A DNA stretch of 64,000 nt, from positions 1 through 64,000 of the forward strand of contig NZ_JBAKHD010000008.1 in assembly GCF_049065735.1 (NCBI RefSeq), read 5' to 3'. Of this stretch, positions 18,202 to 26,226 are shown piece after piece; positions within the stretch are counted from its first letter, which is position 1; each line of letters begins with the position of its first letter. The notes under the pieces are model-generated. The model saw nothing but the letters and a program-made list of their open reading frames with translations. It was not told where the DNA came from and did not search any database. The translations under genes were made by a program, and so were the position numbers. The DNA is from Paramesorhizobium sp049065735. Lineage in GTDB: Bacteria > Pseudomonadota > Alphaproteobacteria > Rhizobiales > Rhizobiaceae.

Positions 18202-20133
18202 ATGCTCGACCAGCAAATGCACAAGACGGCCGATCTCTCTGCCTTTCTTCATCTGCCGGTCATTCATAGCCTGGTACCAAGCGGAGAACCTATTTCCCTC
18301 ACCGCTTATTATCCGTCTTTTGCTGATTATTATCCCGAAGCGGAACTGCAAACGAAGCGCTGGTTTGTCGAGCATGCCAGTCGCGATTGGATCATTGCCG
18401 ATATCGGCGCCAATGTTGGCATGTATACGCTGCTGTTTTCCCGCCTCGCGCCCGAGGGCCGCGTTCATGCTTTTGAACCGACACAGACAGCGGAGCTCTT
18501 GCGCCGCAATATCGAGGCAGCAGGGTGCGAGAACGTCTTCGTTCACCAGGTTGCGCTGGGCGCAGTGGAGGGAGCACGCGAAGAGCCGATTTATCGCCTA
18601 TGGGGAAGCGCGCCGGAAAAGCAGGTCTACGACTTCATCACACTCGATGCTTTCGTCGCAGCACACGGGATTAACCGTCTGGATTGCATCAAGATCGATG
18701 TCGATGGATTTGACCTGGAGGTGTTGAAAGGTGCTGCCCAGACATTGCGACGGTTCAATCCATGGCTGCTGGTCGAGATCAATCATGCCCTTGCCACGCG
18801 CGGTCAATCTGTCAGCGAGGCGCTGCTATGGCTCGCCGGTCAGGGCTATACCTCGGCGCTGGTTCTAGATCAGGACAACTTTCTTCTGAAGCGCGGCGAG
18901 GGCGGCACGCCGGGAACGCTGAGCCTTACCTTCGACCGCGATCCGATCCTGATGCCAGCGGCCTTCGCACCGGGGAACCCATTGCCTGACCTGCTGAAAG
19001 AGGCGCCAGCCATGTGCAACGGCGCCGGATTTCGGGACGACGGGGTGTTGCGGGTGCCCGGCCCGAATTGGTCCTATGCAGCGTCCTGGCCGGTCACGGC
19101 TCCGCCGCCATTGGGGCCACTCGTCATAGACGTGACGCTTGAAGTTCTCTCGGGCACGGTGGGCATCGGCTGCCTTGCTGATATGACAACCTATCTCGGC
19201 AAGGAAGTGGCCGTTTCAATGGCTCCCGGCTTGCAGACCGCGCGGGTTACTGCGTTCGATGGCGCTGAGGTGCGGCATGTCATACTGCGCAGCAATGAGA
19301 GTGAAGGTCGCGAAAGCCTGGTGCGCGTCCATAGCCTGTCCGCCGCGCAAGCTATTCCCGCAACGACTGCCATGGCGCCGCTTCTGCGTGCCGGCATCCG
19401 GCATTTCAATCTTGATCAAGTGGCCGATCCGTCTACGTTAGCGACACCGGCGCGGGACATTTCTATTCTGCCGGTATCGGAACTCGGTGCAGCGCTGGGA
19501 TTTGCCGCGCCCTATGTTCCGAAAAAAATGCTTTATCGCTATGCGCCGATGGAGCTTAACTCGGAAGTGGCTGACATTTATCGCTTTTTTTATCGTCAAT
19601 TTCAGCCCAGCCGCCATTTGGAATTCGGTACACGAGAGGGAGTTGGTGTCGTCTTGTGCGCCGAGTCCTGCGATGCCGAAATCTGGACCGTCAATCTGCC
19701 CGGAGGTGAACGCGGTGCGTCGGGTGCCCCGCTTTATTCGGACCCTGGCGGCGATATCAAGGATGCGGGCCATTGGATCGGCTGGCGTTACCGGGAGGCG
19801 GGCTTCAGTGATCGCGTGCATCAGTTGCTGATGGACAGCCGCGATCTCCCGGTTTCTGAATTTGGCGAAGGTTTTTTTGACAGTATCCTGATCGATGGCG
19901 GCCATGAGCCGGACGTTGTGGCGAGCGACACAGATAAAGCGCTGAACCTGGCCAGAAGTGGCGGTCTGATCATGTGGCACGATTTCTGCCCCGAGCCGGA
20001 AACGTTTAAAACCAGCACTTCCGTAAACGGCGTGGTGCGCGCCTGGAACGCCAATTACGACCGCTGGCGCCCGAAGCTGGACCGCTTGTACTGGCTGCGA
20101 CCGAGCTGGCTGCTTATAGGGATAAGAAAATGA
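18202..20133 (+). CDS. Tandem methyltransferase: FkbM domain, repeated module, second methyltransferase
   Basis: A 643-residue chain with three parts. Residues about 40-235 are an FkbM methyltransferase (ADIGANVGMYTLLFSRLAP, then CIKIDVDGFDLEVLKGA). Residues about 270-400 are the repeated module (NWSYAASWP from W290, a VGIGCLADM strand, VILRSNESEG). Residues about 440-643 are a second Rossmann methyltransferase of the Methyltransf_24/CmcI-like kind (LEFGTREGVGVVL, DSILIDGGHEPDVV, GGLIMWHDF). Two methylations on one glycan unit, bridged by a binding module, is the natural reading, but it is inferred. The stop overlaps the next start (ATGA), so the genes are coupled. Confidence 0.8.
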   Translation: MLDQQMHKTADLSAFLHLPVIHSLVPSGEPISLTAYYPSFADYYPEAELQTKRWFVEHASRDWIIADIGANVGMYTLLFSRLAPEGRVHAFEPTQTAELLRRNIEAAGCENVFVHQVALGAVEGAREEPIYRLWGSAPEKQVYDFITLDAFVAAHGINRLDCIKIDVDGFDLEVLKGAAQTLRRFNPWLLVEINHALATRGQSVSEALLWLAGQGYTSALVLDQDNFLLKRGEGGTPGTLSLTFDRDPILMPAAFAPGNPLPDLLKEAPAMCNGAGFRDDGVLRVPGPNWSYAASWPVTAPPPLGPLVIDVTLEVLSGTVGIGCLADMTTYLGKEVAVSMAPGLQTARVTAFDGAEVRHVILRSNESEGRESLVRVHSLSAAQAIPATTAMAPLLRAGIRHFNLDQVADPSTLATPARDISILPVSELGAALGFAAPYVPKKMLYRYAPMELNSEVADIYRFFYRQFQPSRHLEFGTREGVGVVLCAESCDAEIWTVNLPGGERGASGAPLYSDPGGDIKDAGHWIGWRYREAGFSDRVHQLLMDSRDLPVSEFGEGFFDSILIDGGHEPDVVASDTDKALNLARSGGLIMWHDFCPEPETFKTSTSVNGVVRAWNANYDRWRPKLDRLYWLRPSWLLIGIRK

Positions 20134-21434
20134 ATTTATCGATCAAGGCCGAGGGAACAGACGTCACGGCGGTTCACTCCGAACAATTGTTCATTTCCGC
20201 AGCGCCCATACCTGCGGGCTCCGGAGAAATCGACGAAACCGGAGCCGTGCGCCTTCCAGCCAAGGCTTGGGAATATGGCGCGTTCTGGCGCTTGAACGAG
20301 AGTGGCGAAGGACCCGCCGTCATTTCGCTTGAAGTCCAAGTCGAGGGCGGGGATATCGGTCTGCTCTGCGTGGATGAAACGCTCAGCAATCCCGTTGCGC
20401 CGGAAATCTTCGTGCAGCCCGGCGCTGGACAGACTCCGCGTGTGCTCGTGCCGGCGATGGAGAAAGCCGCAGCGCTCGTTATCCGCAAGGGGCCGTCAAT
20501 TGCCCAACCGACGACAGTTCGCGTTGACGTTCCGCGTATCGAGCTTGATGTGGAAGATGATACGCGAGCAAACTCCTCTGGTAACGGCCATCACAATTCC
20601 GAAGCACCATTTCAGTCTCCATATCCCCTAGCGGCAAAATTCTGGAAGCCTTCCCTAAATGATACGCAGACGAATTTTCTGAGTGCCGCGCCCTTTGCTG
20701 GACACGCATTTGCCGTGGTGAGTTGGGGGTGCGCAGCAACACACTGGCTTGCTTGGGCACTGAACGCGCATCCAGACATTTTTTGCGAACATCATGTGAA
20801 TCCCTTGATGACCGGGCTGGACATAATATCTCGTCCTCTTGACGGTCTGGAATATCTACGTCTCCTCCTTATCGACAAGCACTCCTATAAGGCTGTCGGT
20901 GACGTCCATGGCATCGCCCGGCATGAGATAAATGCTCTACGTGAAACGCTGGGCGATGATTTTGGATGCGCCATACTCGTCCGTGAACCTTTGGCGCGTG
21001 TGCGCAGCCAGTTAGCCCGATTCTCATATCAGGGGGGGGCAAATAACTCAGACTATGTTGATAGCCTCGCTGCTGCCGCCGATCTCGATCCTCAGGCACT
21101 GACGACCAAACAACTGGACCGCTTACATGGCATCAACATGCTAAACGCCATCATCGAGGAGGAAGCGACGGGAGCGCGCATTTTCCGCATGGAGGACATA
21201 ACCCGCGATCCATCAGCCTTCACCGATCTGGTCACTGAAATCACCAAGGGCAAAATTGCCTGCGATTCCAGTTGGGTCGAGACTGTTCTTAATAGGCCGC
21301 GTCCTAATGTACATGGCCCGACCCCGGTGGAGCTTGATGACTGGACAATGACCATGCTCGGCCGGGTGGTCAAAAAGGAGGCGTGGGCCATCTACGCGAA
21401 ACTCGGATATCCGGTCCCGGAAGCTGTCGTTTAA
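20130..21434 (+). CDS. Sulfotransferase-like protein with N-terminal repeated module
   Basis: A 434-residue protein. Residues about 15-130 are the repeated module (AWEYGAFW from W47, IGLLCVDETLS, LVIRKGPS). Residues about 185-434 resemble PAPS-dependent sulfotransferases. A P-loop-like VSWGCAATHWLAWALNAHP stands where the 5'-phosphosulfate loop is expected, and AILVREPLARVRSQLARF matches the 3'-phosphate-binding motif with its Arg and Ser. The usual lysine of the first loop is not evident, so activity is uncertain. It would add sulfate to the glycan. The start overlaps the previous stop by four bases. Sulfotransferase is the best reading; a kinase-like P-loop enzyme is less likely. Confidence 0.65.
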   Translation: MNLSIKAEGTDVTAVHSEQLFISAAPIPAGSGEIDETGAVRLPAKAWEYGAFWRLNESGEGPAVISLEVQVEGGDIGLLCVDETLSNPVAPEIFVQPGAGQTPRVLVPAMEKAAALVIRKGPSIAQPTTVRVDVPRIELDVEDDTRANSSGNGHHNSEAPFQSPYPLAAKFWKPSLNDTQTNFLSAAPFAGHAFAVVSWGCAATHWLAWALNAHPDIFCEHHVNPLMTGLDIISRPLDGLEYLRLLLIDKHSYKAVGDVHGIARHEINALRETLGDDFGCAILVREPLARVRSQLARFSYQGGANNSDYVDSLAAAADLDPQALTTKQLDRLHGINMLNAIIEEEATGARIFRMEDITRDPSAFTDLVTEITKGKIACDSSWVETVLNRPRPNVHGPTPVELDDWTMTMLGRVVKKEAWAIYAKLGYPVPEAVV

Positions 21435-21483
21435 ACGGCGCTCGGCTTGCATGCCAAACGGCCTCCCTTTGTAAAGGCGTCCA

Positions 21484-22947
21484 ATGCAACGCAAACAATA
21501 TAATTCCGGCTTCGTACGCTGGGCCTTGGCACAAGGCTGGCTCAACGGCAGTGATTTGTGGCTTGTCGATGTCGGAGCGAGCGGTGGGATCGACGCCTTC
21601 TGGCGGCAGTTTGAACCCCATCTGACCGCGGTTGGTTTTGACCCTCTGCTGAGAGAAATCGAACGGCTGAATGCCGCGGAAGAAAATCCGCGCGTATACT
21701 ATGAGTCAGCATGGGTCGGAAACGGGCAAGAGCAACGTTCCCTTGATGATGACTGGTATCTCTTTAGCCGCAGTAGCGCGGTTGAGGCTGCCAAGATCGT
21801 TAACCTAAATTATGCTCAGACCCTTTTCAATGGCGGTCAGATGATTGAATACTCCGAGCGTCATGTGGCACTTGATCAATTTGTGAACGAAGAAAAACGT
21901 AAAGCCGTCGACGTATTAAAGATCGATACGGACGGTTTTGATTATTTTGTTTTGGAGGGGGCGACGGCATTATTGACCGAAGGCCAGGTATTGATGGTCG
22001 AGTGCGAATGCATGATGCATGAGCTTCGTCCGGGGTGGCCGTGTTTTGCCGATATCGATCATTTCATGCGCCAAGCCGGTTACAGGCTCGTTGATCTCGA
22101 TACGTGGACTTATACCCGCGCCTGTTTGCCGGGGAAATTCCAATACGATATTTATGCTCAGACAGAAACCGGACAGGTTTTTTTCGCCGATACCCTTTAT
22201 ATGCTTGATCCGTCAATGGACGGAGCGACAATGCATCGTTTGCAGACGGATACATCCAAGCTTGTGAAACTTGTGTTGTTACAGGCCGCATTCGGTTATC
22301 CCGATTTGGCTGTTGCTACCATATTGGCGATGCGTGAGCATAATTTGCAGCCGGAAGGCATCGCTCTCGACGCAGCTCTCGACCAGCTCGTACTCACCGC
22401 TTCACCCAATTGGAAGAAGAGTTACGCGGATTATATTGCACTTTTTTCTCGCGATCCGAGTATTTTTCTGAAGAGCAACTGGCCGAGACACGATAGGCCG
22501 GACGCGCACCGGGCCAGACATTTGGCCATAATCCCGCTCGGCAAAGTCATGTCCGAACCAGGTTGGATACGAAATGGCGCCCGTTTGGAAGAGCTCGGCC
22601 CTGATGGGGTCCGGATCTGCACACCGGGCATGCCTTGGAGCTATGCGGCCAAGGTGCCCTTGGGAAGCGATGCCGAAGATCTTCAGCATCATGATAAGCA
22701 TCTGCTTGTGCGCGTGAATCTCCGCGACAGTGTGGGCCAGCCAATGTTGTCTCTATTTTGCGAGGACACCAACACCATCATTCAGGAAGTTTCAGCGATA
22801 CCGCAAGCCAATAAACAGACATTGGAGTTTATCATTACCCCGCAGACCGATAGCGGAGCCGACCATCTGTTAATCCGCAATGGAACGGGCAAGGAGCCCT
22901 CAGGCCTTGTGTTGGAAAAATTGGAGGTATTTGCCTTCAACGAATGA
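21484..22947 (+). CDS. FkbM methyltransferase fused to the repeated module
   Basis: A 487-residue protein. The N-terminal methyltransferase has LWLVDVGASGGIDAFW and VLKIDTDGFDYFVLEGA. It continues into the same helical tail as the gene at 14772 (SKLVKLVLLQAAFGYPDLA, ALDQLVLTAS). The last 130 residues are the repeated module (PWSYAAKVPL from W385, LLVRVNLRDSVGQPMLSLF, HLLIRNGTGK). The gene pair 14772 plus 15839 is the split equivalent of this gene. It starts 50 bases after the sulfotransferase-like gene and ends the run of module genes; a gap of 330 bases follows. Likely glycan O-methylation. Confidence 0.8.
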   Translation: MQRKQYNSGFVRWALAQGWLNGSDLWLVDVGASGGIDAFWRQFEPHLTAVGFDPLLREIERLNAAEENPRVYYESAWVGNGQEQRSLDDDWYLFSRSSAVEAAKIVNLNYAQTLFNGGQMIEYSERHVALDQFVNEEKRKAVDVLKIDTDGFDYFVLEGATALLTEGQVLMVECECMMHELRPGWPCFADIDHFMRQAGYRLVDLDTWTYTRACLPGKFQYDIYAQTETGQVFFADTLYMLDPSMDGATMHRLQTDTSKLVKLVLLQAAFGYPDLAVATILAMREHNLQPEGIALDAALDQLVLTASPNWKKSYADYIALFSRDPSIFLKSNWPRHDRPDAHRARHLAIIPLGKVMSEPGWIRNGARLEELGPDGVRICTPGMPWSYAAKVPLGSDAEDLQHHDKHLLVRVNLRDSVGQPMLSLFCEDTNTIIQEVSAIPQANKQTLEFIITPQTDSGADHLLIRNGTGKEPSGLVLEKLEVFAFNE

Positions 22948-23277
22948 AGGGGCAAACTTGGGAACAATGACGGCGTCCCATTCAACTTGCACGCTGCTTG
23001 GAGACGTCTTGCGTATCCTACACCTAATTCGCAGGTAGGGATCGGCTGGCTTGTGCATTCGCCGTGCGGTCCAACGCCCCGTATTCCGCCAGTCACGTCC
23101 CTCGTCAACGGGGCTTATCCATTGCATCCTAAAGGAGTGATTCGTAGGTATTGACAATTCTTAATTGTATGTGAAACTCGATGAGAGATATCGATTTTGC
23201 ATTTGCTGCAGTGGGATGGGAAGTCCTTCTCAACGCACCTGACGATATCCCAATATCATCTAATTAAGGATTTTACC
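22948..23277. other. 330-base gap before the fibre-like gene
   Basis: No gene is seen. Near its end a TTGACA (23151-23156) is the left edge of a small inverted repeat (ACAATT-ctt-AATTGT, 23154-23168), but no fitting -10 box lies 16-18 bases on. It may carry the promoter of the next gene. Confidence 0.4.
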
Positions 23278-24705
23278 ATGACGCAAACTTACTCTTCAAA
23301 CCCGGCAGATCGTAAGGCCAGCCCGGAAGGCATTGGGGCGGACTATACCAAGGTGCCGCTGGAGCAGTTGGTGCTTGCGCCCTGGGTGCCTGTGAAATCC
23401 ATGACGCTTGCGTCTCCGCCCTCCAGCCCCGCTGAGGGCGACACCTATCTTGTGCCTGATAGCGCCACGGGTTGGTGGCAGGATTACACCGGCCAGCTCG
23501 CCCAATGGCACAATAATGAATGGAGCTTCAGCATCCCGGTGGACGGCCATGGCATTAGCCTGCCGGATGGAAGGGTATATGAGCGCATCGGCGGCGCTTA
23601 TATTGAAAAGATCGCACTCGACGTGCAGTCGGGCACATGGACCTATGCGCTGGCGGGCGGCACGGCAAACGCGCTCACGGCAAGCCTGACGCCGCCGCCG
23701 GCCGCTCTTGCCGCCGGCATGATGATCGTTCTCAAACTCACCGCGACGAATACGGGAGCGGTCACCCTCAATGTCAACGGGCTCGGCGCAAAGAGCATTA
23801 TTGGCCAGGACGGAAACGATCTATTGCCGGGCAGCCTGGTCAAAGGCACGGTGGCCGTGCTTATTTTTGACGGAACGGCATGGGAGGCGGTGAGCGGCGC
23901 CCTCCGCCCGGCGACGCCGCCGGTCATCTACGTCCGGCCGGATGGCAATGATGCTAATTCAGGCACGGCCAACACGCCCGGCGAAGCCCTTCAAACCATC
24001 GCCGCCGCGATCGACAGGCTCAACAACTATGTTCTGCCTCTCGAAGGCGGCATCATTCAGCTCGGCGTAGCGGGAACTTATGCCGCGCCCGGTGAGGTGT
24101 CCGTCAACGGGACGATCAGCATTGTCGGCGATGCCGCTGACCCGGAAGGGTATCTGATTGTCAATGACGCCAATACATCCTCCAGCGCTGGCTGGCCCGG
24201 AATATTGATTGTTTCTGCTGGAACGGTGATTACTCGAAACGTCCGGCTGAAAAATACGCTTGATAGCACATCTGTTTACATGGTTATGGGCCAAAATTTT
24301 AATGGCATTGTCAGATGCTTCAATACAATTTTTGAGACAATCCCCAATAACACTTATGTCACCTTCATGTGTGCTGCAAGGTTCGGCGGTTCGATGGAAA
24401 TCGGGGCCAACTGCGTAGTGCGCGGCACAGCATCTGGTGCGTTCTGGGCAGTAAACAACGGGCAGATGGTCATCGACGGACCTGTCACGGTTGAAAACGC
24501 GCTCTATAGTGCTGCGTGTGCGACGGCAAATTCCTGCGCAACTATAACCGTAGGAATGAACTCAATATTTGGAAGCGCCACAGGCCAACGTTATATGTGT
24601 TCATCCAATGGGGTAATAGTAACACACCAAGGAGAAGATTATTTGCCGGGTACGATAGCCGGAATAACACTTCATGGAGGCCAGTATATCGGAGGCGCGA
24701 CGTGA
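23278..24705 (+). CDS. Phage-tail-fibre-like protein: DUF2793 region plus beta-helix
   Basis: A 475-residue protein from the ATG behind TAAGGA. Residues about 35-110 resemble DUF2793, a domain of phage and gene-transfer-agent tail proteins (SPAEGDTYLVPDSATGWW, QLAQWHNNEWSF). Residues 125-205 look like a fibre shaft segment (LKLTATNTGAVTLNVNG, VLIFDGTAWEAVSG). From about 215 (VIYVRPDGNDANSGTANTP) to the end the pattern is that of a right-handed beta-helix as in tailspikes and pectate lyases. No signal peptide or membrane segment is seen. No other phage genes are near; it stands alone inside the polysaccharide region. A glycan-binding or glycan-cleaving role is suggested by fold and place only. 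Confidence 0.7.
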   Translation: MTQTYSSNPADRKASPEGIGADYTKVPLEQLVLAPWVPVKSMTLASPPSSPAEGDTYLVPDSATGWWQDYTGQLAQWHNNEWSFSIPVDGHGISLPDGRVYERIGGAYIEKIALDVQSGTWTYALAGGTANALTASLTPPPAALAAGMMIVLKLTATNTGAVTLNVNGLGAKSIIGQDGNDLLPGSLVKGTVAVLIFDGTAWEAVSGALRPATPPVIYVRPDGNDANSGTANTPGEALQTIAAAIDRLNNYVLPLEGGIIQLGVAGTYAAPGEVSVNGTISIVGDAADPEGYLIVNDANTSSSAGWPGILIVSAGTVITRNVRLKNTLDSTSVYMVMGQNFNGIVRCFNTIFETIPNNTYVTFMCAARFGGSMEIGANCVVRGTASGAFWAVNNGQMVIDGPVTVENALYSAACATANSCATITVGMNSIFGSATGQRYMCSSNGVIVTHQGEDYLPGTIAGITLHGGQYIGGAT

Positions 24706-25050
24706 AGCAATATAGCAAGCACGGTTTGATCTCCTAAGGGAACGATAGCCTTGGCTTATCTCGCCGTTCATGGCGGCGGGATTTCCCTGTGACTGCGTCC
24801 TGGGCGGTAGCTGATCACGCGCAGATACTGCGCCGCATCGAGCGGTAATAGCGACACATCAAGACAAAGCCCCCTTCAGATCTGCGCTCGGGAACCATCA
24901 TGGCAAGTGAACAGGCGGTAACTGCACATATCTACCTGAATCGGGAACTATATTCATTTTTAATCAATAAATCTGCGTAAATGTTTTTTGTAATATTGAT
25001 AATATCATTATTATAATTACTATTTGATCTACTTGCTGTGGATCATAAAA
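24706..25050. other. 345-base gap before the second GT4 gene
   Basis: No gene is seen. The left half has ordinary composition and includes GGCGGTAGC at 24803-24811, which equals the first nine bases of the enterobacterial ops element. The right part (24945-25030) is very A+T-rich and may hold a promoter. Confidence 0.4.
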
Positions 25051-26211
25051 ATGTATTTAGAGTTTGATTCCATCATCAATGAAAGTACTCATGGAATCGT
25101 GCGGTCGCCCGCCGTGCTCTTCCATGATTACTTCGCCATTCGCGGGGGAGGGGAGCGGCTGGTTTTGACGCTGGCGCATGCGCTCGACGCAACGCTCGTT
25201 CATGGCTATCGAACGCATGAGACATATGATGAAGCGGATTTTCCCAAGCGGACGCGGAGCCTGAATTTTCCTTCGCTGCTGCGCCGGCCGGGCCTGCGCC
25301 CCTTGTCGTTGGCGGCGGTCTTTACCTTGCAGAGATACGATGCGCGGCGATATGCCGTGCGCCTTTTTTCCGGCGTTGCCGGCCTCTTTGCTGCGCCGCG
25401 AAAGAGCAAGCGGGGCATCAATGTCTTTTATTGTCATACGCCCCCGCGCTTTCTCTACGATCAGGCAGCCTATTATCTCCGCGGCAAATCGGTGCTGAAG
25501 CGGCTCGCCGCCTATGCCTTCGAATGCCAGTACCGCCGCGCTGTCGCGCGCATGGACATTATCGTCACCAATTCGCAAAACACGCGCGCGCGTATCCGCC
25601 ATTATCTCGGGCGCGAGAGCATCGTCGTCCACCCGCCTGTCGAAACGGATCGTTTTTCCTGGCGCGGACAGGGCGATTATTATCTGTCGACCGCGAGGTT
25701 GACGCCCTTGAAGCGGGTCGACCGCATCGTCGAGGCATTTCTCGCCATGCCGGACAAACGTCTGATCGTCACGTCGGGCGGAGAGGAATTGGAGCGCCTC
25801 AAGCGGCTTGCCGCCAATGCGCCCAACATCGAATTTCGCGGCTGGGTGAACGATACCGAACTTCTCGACCTCGTCGGCAACGCCATCGCCACGATCTATC
25901 TGCCTGTCGATGAGGATTTCGGCATGTCTCCAGTCGAATCCATGGCCGCGGGCAAGCCGGTGATCGGCGTCGCCGAGGGCGGATTGCTGGAAACGGTTCT
26001 GCCTGACGAAACCGGCGTCCTGCTGCCGCCGCAATTCACGCAAGCCGATCTCATCGCGGCAGTCCGGTCGATGACACCTGCCAAAGCCGAGGCGATGCGC
26101 TATGCATGCGAGGCACGCGCCAAGGATTTTTCGCGCGGCAAATTCATCGCCACGATGAAACAGCTCATCGACGATGCCCTGGCCGGCCGGTCCGCACCGC
26201 GTGCAAGCTGA
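25051..26211 (+). CDS. GT4-family glycosyltransferase
   Basis: GT-B glycosyltransferase of about 386 residues. The N-terminal part has LFHDYFAIRGGGERLVLTLA and FYCHTPPRFLYD, typical of mannosyltransferase-like GT4 proteins; the C-terminal part has YYLSTARLTPLKRVDRIVEAF and the E-x7-E motif DEDFGMSPVESMAAGKPVIG. It would transfer a sugar (often mannose in this subgroup) to the lipid-linked glycan in the cytoplasm. The start is uncertain: TTG 25024 and ATG 25051 are in frame and neither has a clear ribosome site. It converges with the nucleotidyltransferase gene on the minus strand, 15 bases away. Confidence 0.87.
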   Translation: MYLEFDSIINESTHGIVRSPAVLFHDYFAIRGGGERLVLTLAHALDATLVHGYRTHETYDEADFPKRTRSLNFPSLLRRPGLRPLSLAAVFTLQRYDARRYAVRLFSGVAGLFAAPRKSKRGINVFYCHTPPRFLYDQAAYYLRGKSVLKRLAAYAFECQYRRAVARMDIIVTNSQNTRARIRHYLGRESIVVHPPVETDRFSWRGQGDYYLSTARLTPLKRVDRIVEAFLAMPDKRLIVTSGGEELERLKRLAANAPNIEFRGWVNDTELLDLVGNAIATIYLPVDEDFGMSPVESMAAGKPVIGVAEGGLLETVLPDETGVLLPPQFTQADLIAAVRSMTPAKAEAMRYACEARAKDFSRGKFIATMKQLIDDALAGRSAPRAS

Positions 26212-26226
26212 ATATCCAGGCAAACG

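Noticed and set aside
16804..18546. Long minus-strand open frame opposite the radical SAM gene
   Set aside because: Shadow of a well-supported gene; no domain in its translation.
23151..23156. TTGACA as the -35 box of the fibre-like gene
   Set aside because: No acceptable -10 sequence at 16-18 bases; it is part of a small inverted repeat.
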